From NCBI GenBank assembly GCA_036271855.1, contig DATAZV010000120.1, positions 1 through 15,260 on the forward strand: a stretch of DNA of 15,260 nucleotides. Reading direction: 5' to 3'. Below are positions 7,630 to 13,329 of this stretch, piece by piece. Both the position numbers and the translations under genes were made by a program. Under the pieces are notes generated by a model. It saw only the letters and a program-made list of their open reading frames with translations, was not told where the DNA came from and searched no databases. Within the stretch, counting starts at the first letter, position 1. Each line of letters starts with the position of its first letter. Source of the stretch: JAQGMJ01 sp036271855. GTDB lineage: Bacteria; Pseudomonadota; Gammaproteobacteria; Burkholderiales; JAEUOS01.

Positions 7630-8975
7630 CAGACCTTGCCGGCCTTGTTTGCCGCCTCAAACTTGCGCAACTGCTCGTCGCCGCGGCGCACCGCGTCGTC
7701 CAGCGCCTGCTTGGGCGACTTCTTGTTGCTCCACACGTTCTCCAGTTCCTCGTCGATGATGGTGCGGATCTCGACAAAATTGCCCAGGCGCACGCCGCGG
7801 CTGTTTGCCTGCACCTTGCCGGAGAGTTCCTTGATCGCCACGTCGGCGCCCGGGTTCTTCTCATAGAAGCCGGTTTTCGCCGTCAGCTCGTAGGCCGCCT
7901 TGGTGATCGGCACATAGCCGGTGCCCTGGTGCCATTCCGCCTGGATTTCCGGGCGCGACAGGAACTCGAAGAACTTGCCCACGCCCTTGTACACCTCGGG
8001 CTTCTTGCCGTTCATCACCCACAGCGAAGCGCCGCCGATGATGGTGTTGTAGGGCGCGCCCTTGTACTCGTCGTAGTAGGGCAGGGGGGCGACGCCGAAG
8101 TCGAACTTGGCGTTTTTCTTGATGTTGCCGTAGTTGCCCGAAGAGGTGGTGAGCACCGCGCACTCGCCGGTGAAAAACTTGGCGGCGGGCTCGTCCTTGC
8201 GGCCGGCGTAGGTGAACAGGCCCGACTTCACCCAGGAGGAGAGGCGCGAAATGTGGCGAATCTCCAGTTCCTTATTGAATTCGAGCTGGGTATTGAGGCC
8301 GCCGAAGCCGTTGCTCTGCGAGGCGAAGGGCTCGTTATGCCAGGCGCTCATGGTTTCCAGCTGCACCCAGGACTGCCAGCCGGTGGTGAATGCGCAGGGC
8401 GTGGCCGCCGAAGACTGGATTTTCAACAGCGCAGTCTGCAAATCCGCCCAGGTCTTGGGCACTTCGGTGATGCCGGCCTTCTTGAAGGCGTCCTTGTTGT
8501 AGTACATCACCGGGGTCGAGCTGTTGAAGGGCATCGACAGCATGCGGCCCTTGGGGTCGGTGTAATAGCCCGCCACCGCCGGCACGTAGATGCTCGGGTC
8601 CCACTTCTTGTCGGCGATCGCCATCACTTCGTAGACCGGCTTGATCACCCCCTTGGAGGCCATCATGGTGGCGGTGCCGACCTCGAACACCTGCAAAATC
8701 GCCGGCGGCTCGTGGGCGCGGAAGGCGGCGCGGCCGGCGGCCAGCGTCTCGTCGTAGTTGCCCTTGAAAACCGGCACCACCTTGTATTCCTTGTTCTGCG
8801 CGTTGAAGCGCGCGGCGAGGTCGTTGACGCGCTCGCCCAGCGCGCCCGCCATCGCGTGCCACCACTGGATTTCGGTCTGCGCCTGGGCCGGCGCGGCGAC
8901 AGCGCCGCCGAGCAGGGCAACGGCAAGCAGGCGCGCGGAAATGCGGCCCAACTTCTGTTTCATGCCTGGAATCAT
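7629..8975 (-). CDS. ugpB: sn-glycerol-3-phosphate-binding periplasmic protein UgpB
   Basis: This is the periplasmic receptor that delivers sn-glycerol-3-phosphate or glycerophosphocholine-type diesters to UgpAE. The 448-residue protein aligns by eye along its length with E. coli UgpB (438). Shared stretches include WWHAMAGALGERVNDLAARFN (written here only as a region, 38-58), KGNY (71-74), ILQVFEVGTATMMASK (93-108), FNSSTPVMYYNKDAFKKAG (150-168), GWQSW (199-203), AEWHQGTGY and the FYEKNPGAD block. The Trp pair of GWQxW and the KGNY tyrosine belong to the known ligand-pocket region. A Sec signal ends at AQA|Q (30-33). I chose the second ATG of an ATGATG pair: AGGAG at 8982-8986 is six bases away, against three for the first at 8978. 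The frame stays open to 9029, but that extension is not signal-like. Confidence 0.96.
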   Translation of the reverse strand: MIPGMKQKLGRISARLLAVALLGGAVAAPAQAQTEIQWWHAMAGALGERVNDLAARFNAQNKEYKVVPVFKGNYDETLAAGRAAFRAHEPPAILQVFEVGTATMMASKGVIKPVYEVMAIADKKWDPSIYVPAVAGYYTDPKGRMLSMPFNSSTPVMYYNKDAFKKAGITEVPKTWADLQTALLKIQSSAATPCAFTTGWQSWVQLETMSAWHNEPFASQSNGFGGLNTQLEFNKELEIRHISRLSSWVKSGLFTYAGRKDEPAAKFFTGECAVLTTSSGNYGNIKKNAKFDFGVAPLPYYDEYKGAPYNTIIGGASLWVMNGKKPEVYKGVGKFFEFLSRPEIQAEWHQGTGYVPITKAAYELTAKTGFYEKNPGADVAIKELSGKVQANSRGVRLGNFVEIRTIIDEELENVWSNKKSPKQALDDAVRRGDEQLRKFEAANKAGKV

Positions 8976-8981
8976 CATGTA

Positions 8982-8986
8982 CTCCT
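8982..8986 (-). promoter_or_regulatory. Ribosome binding site of ugpB
   Basis: AGGAG on the minus strand decides the start of ugpB. It sits 6 bases before the ATG at 8975 and 3 before the ATG at 8978, and just downstream of a GC hairpin (8991-9008) that ends four bases before it. Confidence 0.7.
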
Positions 8987-8990
8987 GTGA

Positions 8991-9056
8991 CGGGGGATTG
9001 CGCCCCCGGTTTGCGGTGCGTTGCAACATCCTTGTTGCGGGCTTCGCCTGCGAAGC
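8991..9056 (-). promoter_or_regulatory. Structured ugp operon leader with three hairpins
   Basis: Read along the minus-strand transcript, three perfect stem-loops follow one another. GCTTCG/CGAAGC (9041-9056) has a 4-base loop. GCAAC/GTTGC (9023-9038) has a 6-base loop. CGGGGG/CCCCCG (8991-9008) has a 6-base loop and ends just before the ugpB ribosome site. The first begins about where transcription should start from the -10 box at 9063-9068. The arrangement could set mRNA stability or translation. No known riboswitch consensus is recognised and there is no U-tract. Confidence 0.5.
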
Positions 9057-9062
9057 TCGCGG

Positions 9063-9068
9063 ATTATA
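9063..9068 (-). promoter_or_regulatory. Candidate -10 box of the ugp operon promoter
   Basis: The minus strand reads a perfect TATAAT here, about 90 bases upstream of the ugpB ATG. At the -35 distance (17-base spacer) the hexamer is ACAGGG, a poor match, so an activator is probably needed. In E. coli ugp is activated by PhoB; I could not find a convincing pair of Pho-box repeats in the 40 bases upstream. Confidence 0.5.
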
Positions 9069-9183
9069 GCCAAGCTATCATTACGCCCTGTTTGCAATCC
9101 GCCGGCCGGTGTTGGCGCCGACCACGGCTTGTCCCCGTGCTTTGTACCGCTGTTTGTCCCACCCTCACCTTTTTTGGTTCCCC

Positions 9184-10419
9184 ATGCCCGGTCCGCTTTC
9201 CCATCTCAAGGTTCTCGACATGTCCCGCGTGCTGGCCGGCCCCTGGTGCGGCCAACTGCTCAGCGACCTGGGCGCTACGGTGATCAAGATCGAGCGCCCG
9301 TCCGACGAAACCAGCCGCGGCGGCGACGACACCCGCACCTGGGGCCCGCCCTACCTGAAGGACGCGCAGGGGCGCGACACCACCGAGGCCGCCTACTATC
9401 TGTCGGCCAACCGCGGCAAAAAGTCGCTGACCCTCGACATCTCCACCCCCGAGGGCCAGGAGATCATCCGCCAGCTGGCGGTGAAGTCCGACATCGTGCT
9501 GGAGAACTACAAGGTCGGGCAGTTGAAGAAGTACGGCCTGGATTACGCCTCGCTGAAGGCGGTGAACCCGAAACTGATCTATTGCTCCATCACCGGCTTC
9601 GGACAGACCGGTCCTTACGCCCATCGCGCCGGCTACGACTACGTGATCCAGGGCATGGGCGGCTTCATGAGCGTCACCGGCGAGCGCGACGACCTGCCCG
9701 GCGGCGGCCCGCAAAAAGCCGGCGTTGCCGTGGCCGACCTGATGACCGGCATGTACTCCGGCGTGGCGATACTGGCCGCCATCACCCACCGCGAGCAGAC
9801 CGGCGAGGGCCAGTACATCGACATGGCCCTGCTCGACTGCCAGGTGGCGATGCTGGCCAACATGAACACCAATTACCTGACCTCGGGCAAGGCGCCTGCG
9901 CGCGCCGGCAATGCGCACCAGAACCTCACGCCCTACCAGGTGTTCAAGGTGGCCGACGGCTACGTCATCGTCGCGGTCGGCAACGACGGCCAGTTCGCCA
10001 AATACTGCCAGGCCGGCGGCCGGCCCGAGCTTTCCGGCGATCCGCGCTTTCGCACCAACCCGGACCGGGTACGCAATCGCGCCGAAATGATTCCCCTGCT
10101 GGAGCAAATGATGCTCACCAAGACGCGCCAGGAGTGGATGGACCAGCTCGAAGCCGTGGGCGTGCCCTGCGGCCCGATCAACAGCATCGCCGACACCTTC
10201 GACAACCCGCAGGTGAAGGCGCGCGGGCTGAAGATCGACTTGCCGCACCCCACTGCCGGCAGCGTGCCGCTGGTGGCCAATCCGATCAAGTATTCCGGTA
10301 CACCCCTCGAATACGCCGCGCCGCCCCCGCTCCTGGGCGAGCATACGGAAGCGGTACTGCGCGAACTCGGCTATGCTCCGGAACAGATAGAGAAACTGCG
10401 CGCCTCGCACGTGATCTAG
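9184..10419 (+). CDS. CaiB/BaiF family III CoA-transferase
   Basis: This 411-residue enzyme of the formyl-CoA transferase/CaiB fold moves CoA between carboxylic acids. The opening LKVLDMSRVLAGPWCGQLLSDLGA (8-31), the GRDTTEAAYYLSANRGKKSLTLD region (63-85), YCSITGFGQTGPYA (133-146), the glycine-rich GGGPQKAG (173-180) and AVGVPCGPIN near 340 are family hallmarks. The catalytic aspartate should be D185 in VADLMTG. The long match to the subgroup that includes human SUGCT (succinyl-CoA:glutarate CoA-transferase) suggests a dicarboxylate acceptor, but the substrate is inferred. The frame is open upstream to 9109, but homology begins at MPGPLSHLK; no clear ribosome site precedes it. It is divergent from the ugp operon, sharing a 208-base region, and is followed 37 bases later by the 202-aa unknown. 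Confidence 0.9.
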   Translation: MPGPLSHLKVLDMSRVLAGPWCGQLLSDLGATVIKIERPSDETSRGGDDTRTWGPPYLKDAQGRDTTEAAYYLSANRGKKSLTLDISTPEGQEIIRQLAVKSDIVLENYKVGQLKKYGLDYASLKAVNPKLIYCSITGFGQTGPYAHRAGYDYVIQGMGGFMSVTGERDDLPGGGPQKAGVAVADLMTGMYSGVAILAAITHREQTGEGQYIDMALLDCQVAMLANMNTNYLTSGKAPARAGNAHQNLTPYQVFKVADGYVIVAVGNDGQFAKYCQAGGRPELSGDPRFRTNPDRVRNRAEMIPLLEQMMLTKTRQEWMDQLEAVGVPCGPINSIADTFDNPQVKARGLKIDLPHPTAGSVPLVANPIKYSGTPLEYAAPPPLLGEHTEAVLRELGYAPEQIEKLRASHVI

Positions 10420-10456
10420 AAGACTTAAAATACACAGAACATTGAAGGACCGCACC

Positions 10457-11065
10457 ATGAGCCGCGACTACAACCAGTACGAAATCCACGTCCACGGCGA
10501 CGTGCCGGTGAAACCCGGCATCAGCTACAAGCAGGTCGAAGAAGCCCTGAAGCCGCTGTGGAAATACGCCGGCGCCAAGTCGCTCGGCGACGCCCCCAGC
10601 CTGTTCGAGGAAGAGCCCGGCATCGGCTATGACGCGCAAAAGCGCGTGCTCTCGCTATGCTGGACGGTGGAAGGCAATGCCGATTTCCAGAACGCGCTGG
10701 ACGAAGCCTGCGGCGGCATCAACGAACTCTCCGCCGAAGGCGCCGGCATCGAAGTCAGCTATTACGACAACGACGACGAGGAAGGGCGCGACGAGTTCGG
10801 CCTGATTTTCGTCGGCCCCACGCCCGAAGCGATCCACGAAACCCAGCGCCAGTACATGCAGGAAGACGTCACCCGCCTGCTCGAGCGCCACTTCGATCGC
10901 GGCGAAATGGCCGAGGTGGTCGACGCGGTGAACCGCCTGTTCGCCAAGCGCCTGCTTTCCATCGCGCAGGGGCAGAAGCTGTCGCGCTTCGAGCTGCCCT
11001 CGGGCGGCAGCGGCCATGGCGGCGGCGCGGGCAACGGCGGGCACAACAAGCGCCACCTCCACTAG
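10457..11065 (+). CDS. Conserved hypothetical protein with acidic patch and Gly/His-rich tail
   Basis: This 202-residue protein has no signal peptide or membrane helix. It begins NQYEIHVHGDVPVKPGISYKQ, followed by LKPLWKYAGAKS, EEEPGIGYD and LCWTV. From memory this resembles a betaproteobacterial family of unknown function, perhaps the one catalogued as DUF6806, but I cannot confirm that. Other features are the acidic stretch YYDNDDEEGRDE around residues 106-117, the phrase LIFVGPTPEAIHETQRQYMQED, and a final 20 residues dominated by Gly and His (GGSGHGGGAGNGGHNKRHLH). That tail could bind Ni, Zn or Cu, or be a disordered end. GAAGGA at 10444-10449 sits seven bases before the ATG and fixes the start. 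It lies 37 bases after the CoA-transferase and may share its message. No function is proposed. Confidence 0.75.
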   Translation: MSRDYNQYEIHVHGDVPVKPGISYKQVEEALKPLWKYAGAKSLGDAPSLFEEEPGIGYDAQKRVLSLCWTVEGNADFQNALDEACGGINELSAEGAGIEVSYYDNDDEEGRDEFGLIFVGPTPEAIHETQRQYMQEDVTRLLERHFDRGEMAEVVDAVNRLFAKRLLSIAQGQKLSRFELPSGGSGHGGGAGNGGHNKRHLH

Positions 11066-11066
11066 G

Positions 11067-11096
11067 CGCGCAAAAGTACAACCCTACTTTTGCGCG
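11067..11096. terminator. 12-bp perfect hairpin immediately after the hypothetical gene
   Basis: CGCGCAAAAGTA (11067-11078) and TACTTTTGCGCG (11085-11096) pair perfectly around a 6-base loop, starting one base after the stop codon spacer. It has no T-tract beyond the stem, so it may be a Rho-linked or processing hairpin, or the first of two tandem terminators. Confidence 0.6.
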
Positions 11097-11109
11097 GTGA
11101 GTGCAGAAG

Positions 11110-11137
11110 AAATCGCTGGCGGAGCCAGACGATTTTT
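11110..11137 (+). terminator. Probable intrinsic terminator
   Basis: AAATCG-CTGGC (11110-11120) pairs with GCCAG-CGATTT (11124-11135) around a GGA loop, with one bulged A at 11129, and runs into TTTTT (11133-11137). Purines precede the stem. It follows the 11067-11096 hairpin by 13 bases and would end the CoA-transferase/hypothetical transcript before the Bug gene. Confidence 0.65.
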
Positions 11138-11223
11138 CTGGATTAAAGGCTACGAAAAAGCGTGGCGCTCTTCGGCACCTACATCGCTGAGTTGTGGCAT
11201 CGGTAGACGGAGTTGAGGCAATT

Positions 11224-12210
11224 ATGAAGACCAATTTTTGGCGCGTCGTTCCTGCCGCGCTTTTTGTGTTGATGGCGGCCATGCCGGTGGTTTGCGTGGC
11301 ACAGGGCTTTCCTTCGAAGCCGGTGCGTTTCGTGGTGCCGTATCCGCCGGGCGGGCCGCTGGATGTGGTGGCGCGGGCGCTGGGGGAGAAGATGGGTACG
11401 CGCCTGGGGCAGCCGGTGATCGTCGACAACAAGCCGGGGGCGGGCGGCAACCTGGGGGCGGACTTTGTCGCCAAATCGCCGGCCGATGGGTACACCATCG
11501 TCATGGGGGCGGTGGCCACCCATGCGATCAACCCGGCGCTGTACGCAAAAATGCCCTACGACCCGGTGCGCGATTTCCAGCCGGTCACGCTGGTGGCCTC
11601 GGTGCCCAACGTGCTGGTGATCGGCCCCAGCACCCAGGTGCGCTCGGTCAAGGAACTGATCGATTATGCGCGCGCGCATCCGGGCAAGCTCAATTTCGGT
11701 TCCGGCTCCAACGGCAGCGCGGGGCACCTGGCGGGCGAGTTGTTCAAGCAATTGACCGGCACCTACATGGTGCATATCCCCTACGCCGGCGGCAACCCCG
11801 CGATGCTGGCGCTGCTCTCGGGGCAGACCGACCTGATGTTCGACAATCTCGCCAATTCGCTGGCGCAGGTGAAAAGCGGCAAGCTCACCGCCCTGGCCGT
11901 CACCACCCGCAAGCGCTCCAGCTTCGCGCCGGAGTTGCCGACCCTGGAGGAGGCCGACGCCCGCCTGAAGGGCTTCGACATCGACACCTGGTTCGGCGTG
12001 CTGGCCCCGGCCGGCATTCCGCCTGAGGCACTCGGCCGCCTGCACGACGAGCTGGTGCACGCGCTGGGCGAGCCCGACGTGAAGGAGCGCCTGGCGAAAT
12101 TCGGCGCCGAGCCCGGCGGCAACACGCCGGCGCAATTTGCCGCCTTCATCAAGGGCGAAATCCCCAAGTATGCAAGGATCGTCAAGGCTTCCGGCGCACG
12201 CGTAGATTGA
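11224..12210 (+). CDS. Bug-family periplasmic receptor (TctC-like) of a tripartite tricarboxylate transporter
   Basis: This 328-residue periplasmic solute receptor belongs to the Bug/TctC family, which captures carboxylates or related small ligands for TctAB permeases. A signal peptide spans residues 1-26 (MKTNFW, hydrophobic core, cut near CVA|Q). The mature protein starts in the typical way, FPSKPVRFVVPYPPGGPLDVVAR, with the ligand-loop PPGG and D47. Then come QPVIVDNKPGAGGNLGADFVAKSPADGYT (about 63-91), GSGSNGSAGHLAGELFK, HIPYAGGNPAMLALLSGQTDL and the hinge segment DIDTWFGVLAPAGIPPEAL. I chose ATG 11224, with GAGG at 11215-11218, five bases away; a GTG at 11194 in frame would spoil the signal peptide. 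Its ligand is unknown. A 379-base gene-free region separates it from tctB, unlike compact tctCBA operons. Confidence 0.92.
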   Translation: MKTNFWRVVPAALFVLMAAMPVVCVAQGFPSKPVRFVVPYPPGGPLDVVARALGEKMGTRLGQPVIVDNKPGAGGNLGADFVAKSPADGYTIVMGAVATHAINPALYAKMPYDPVRDFQPVTLVASVPNVLVIGPSTQVRSVKELIDYARAHPGKLNFGSGSNGSAGHLAGELFKQLTGTYMVHIPYAGGNPAMLALLSGQTDLMFDNLANSLAQVKSGKLTALAVTTRKRSSFAPELPTLEEADARLKGFDIDTWFGVLAPAGIPPEALGRLHDELVHALGEPDVKERLAKFGAEPGGNTPAQFAAFIKGEIPKYARIVKASGARVD

Positions 12211-12353
12211 GTCTTTTGGGGCATAATTTATCAATGTGCCCGATAAGTGCCGTCCTGACAAAGTTGTAAGCATTTCGTTTGTCGCGTGGCGTAGGCAAAA
12301 CGGACTTGATGCAAAAAGAATAATTTGCGCGGCGCAGCATAACTAACACGAAT

Positions 12354-12377
12354 TTTCACGTTCCCAATTTCGTGAAA
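12354..12377. promoter_or_regulatory. Candidate operator: TTTCACG-N10-CGTGAAA dyad
   Basis: TTTCACG (12354-12360) and CGTGAAA (12371-12377) are perfect reverse complements with a 10-base spacer, so the half-site centres are 17 bases apart. The dyad covers the proposed -35 of the tctBA promoter. No regulator gene is in the window; TctD-type or other regulators are possible. Confidence 0.5.
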
Positions 12378-12388
12378 GCCAGTATTAT
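12361..12388 (+). promoter_or_regulatory. Candidate tctBA promoter
   Basis: TTCCCA (12361-12366), a 16-base spacer and TATTAT (12383-12388) give a moderate sigma-70-like promoter. Start would be near 12395, leaving a leader of about 195 bases to the tctB ATG. The hexamers are imperfect, so this is tentative. Confidence 0.4.
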
Positions 12389-12400
12389 TGCGGGTCCGTT

Positions 12401-12434
12401 CGCGCCCAGGCATCGTTAACGATACTTGGGCGCG
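12401..12434. repeat. 34-base nested palindrome in the tctBA leader
   Basis: The outer arms CGCGCCCA (12401-12408) and TGGGCGCG (12427-12434) enclose the 12-base palindrome ATCGTTAACGAT (12412-12423), with GGC and ACT as the intervening spacers. As RNA it can fold into one long stem with a TTAA loop and a single C-A mismatch plus one G-U pair. It could terminate the upstream Bug transcript, act as an attenuator, or be a protein-binding site. No U-tract follows directly. Confidence 0.65.
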
Positions 12435-12589
12435 CTGTTATGTGGTTCGTTGCGCAGCTGTTTTGGCCTCGATTTCCGCAACATTGCGAGGCAATGCATA
12501 CGCGTCGGAAGAACGCGGACGAATCTGGTTTTTTATGTTTGACAAGGAAGCGGCCTCTAAGTGCAGTGCTTCATTGGAGTGAGGGAACA

Positions 12590-13312
12590 ATGAGGATCAA
12601 GGATCAGAAGGACTTTTTTGCCGGGTTGATGTTCGTCATCTTCGGCTCGCTGACCATGTGGCTGTCCACCACATACAACATGGGTACGGCAGCCCGCATG
12701 GGCCCGGGATATTTCCCGTTCTGGCTCGGCGGCACGCTGACGGCGCTCGGCGCCATCGTGCTGTTCAAGTCGCTCGGTGCGCACGACGGCAATGTCGAAA
12801 AGGCCAGCCTGAAGTCGAGCCTCGTGTTCATCCTGATGATGATCCTGTCGCTCGGCGCCGGCGCGGTCGGCCTGGCCGGCCCGAACGGCGCGCTGGCCAT
12901 CGGCACCATCGCCGGCTGCGTGCTGGCGGTGGTCATCGGTGAACGCTCGATGGGCCTGATTCTCGGCTCGGTCGGCCTGTTCGGCCTGTTCATCAAGGCC
13001 ATCGGCGTGATCATCTGCACCATCGGCCTGGTCTGGATCGCGGCGCTGGCCAGCCACGAGTTCAAGGTCAAGGAAACGGCGATCTCGTCGGTGGTCCTGG
13101 CCGTCATGGCCTGGGGGATTTTCGTCAAGGGCCTGGGCCTGCAGATGCCGACCTGGGTCGACTACCCGGAACTGCAGCGCATGTTCCAGTCCGAAGCCAA
13201 ACCGGCGCCTGATGTCACGCCCCCGGCCGCGGATACCCCGGCCCCGGCAGCAACAGCACCGGCAGCCCCGGCCGCAGCAGCGCCGGCTCCGGCCGACGCG
13301 TCGAAGAAATAA
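12590..13312 (+). CDS. tctB: Tripartite tricarboxylate transporter small membrane subunit TctB
   Basis: This is the small inner-membrane subunit that works with TctA in TTT-type, ion-driven carboxylate uptake. The 240-residue protein has hydrophobic segments near residues 9-26, 43-62, 76-96, 100-117, 120-153 and 164-184, more than usual. The marks RMGPGYFPFWLG (36-47) and the end GLGLQMPTW (181-189) fit TctB. It is longer than the common ~150-residue form: there is an extra hydrophobic stretch in the middle and a Pro/Ala-rich, probably disordered tail (203-240). ATG 12590 has GAGG at 12581-12584 and GGAG at 12576-12579; the frame is open upstream to 12440, but that sequence is arginine-rich leader translation. 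tctA follows after 17 bases, so the two are co-transcribed. Confidence 0.85.
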   Translation: MRIKDQKDFFAGLMFVIFGSLTMWLSTTYNMGTAARMGPGYFPFWLGGTLTALGAIVLFKSLGAHDGNVEKASLKSSLVFILMMILSLGAGAVGLAGPNGALAIGTIAGCVLAVVIGERSMGLILGSVGLFGLFIKAIGVIICTIGLVWIAALASHEFKVKETAISSVVLAVMAWGIFVKGLGLQMPTWVDYPELQRMFQSEAKPAPDVTPPAADTPAPAATAPAAPAAAAPAPADASKK

Positions 13313-13329
13313 GGGAGAGCGAAAGCACC

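Larger units (their letters stand above)
12211..12589. other. 379-base gene-free regulatory region before tctB
   Basis: No credible gene lies here, and the stretch is visibly more AT-rich than its surroundings. It holds a weak pair GGGCA (12219-12223) and TGCCC (12237-12241), the TTTCACG/CGTGAAA dyad and promoter-like hexamers (12354-12388), the long nested palindrome (12401-12434), a further small hairpin CATTGC/GCAATG around GAG (12482-12496), and a six-T run at 12529-12534. Together these suggest a regulated promoter and a leader of nearly 200 bases for tctBA. A small RNA starting here is also possible. Confidence 0.6.

Noticed and set aside
7929..8990. Plus-strand open frame opposite ugpB
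   Set aside because: It mirrors ugpB, which matches its family over its whole length; the antisense product has no recognisable domain.
8976..9029. Longer UgpB start
   Set aside because: The extension lies before the strong AGGAG and would put polar residues ahead of the signal peptide.
9064..10458. 464-codon minus-strand open frame opposite the CoA-transferase
   Set aside because: The plus strand encodes all CaiB/BaiF motifs including the catalytic Asp; the minus product is unlike any family I know.
11016..11216. Small plus-strand open frame across the terminators before the Bug gene
   Set aside because: It overlaps the preceding gene in another frame and runs through two hairpins, without a good ribosome site or known domain.
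12231..12413. 60-codon minus-strand open frame in the tctB upstream region
   Set aside because: No ribosome site or recognisable motif; the region is better explained by promoter and leader elements.
12440..12589. Upstream extension of TctB
   Set aside because: The added residues are Arg/Trp-rich and not signal-like; the ATG at 12590 has GAGG at suitable spacing and homology begins there.
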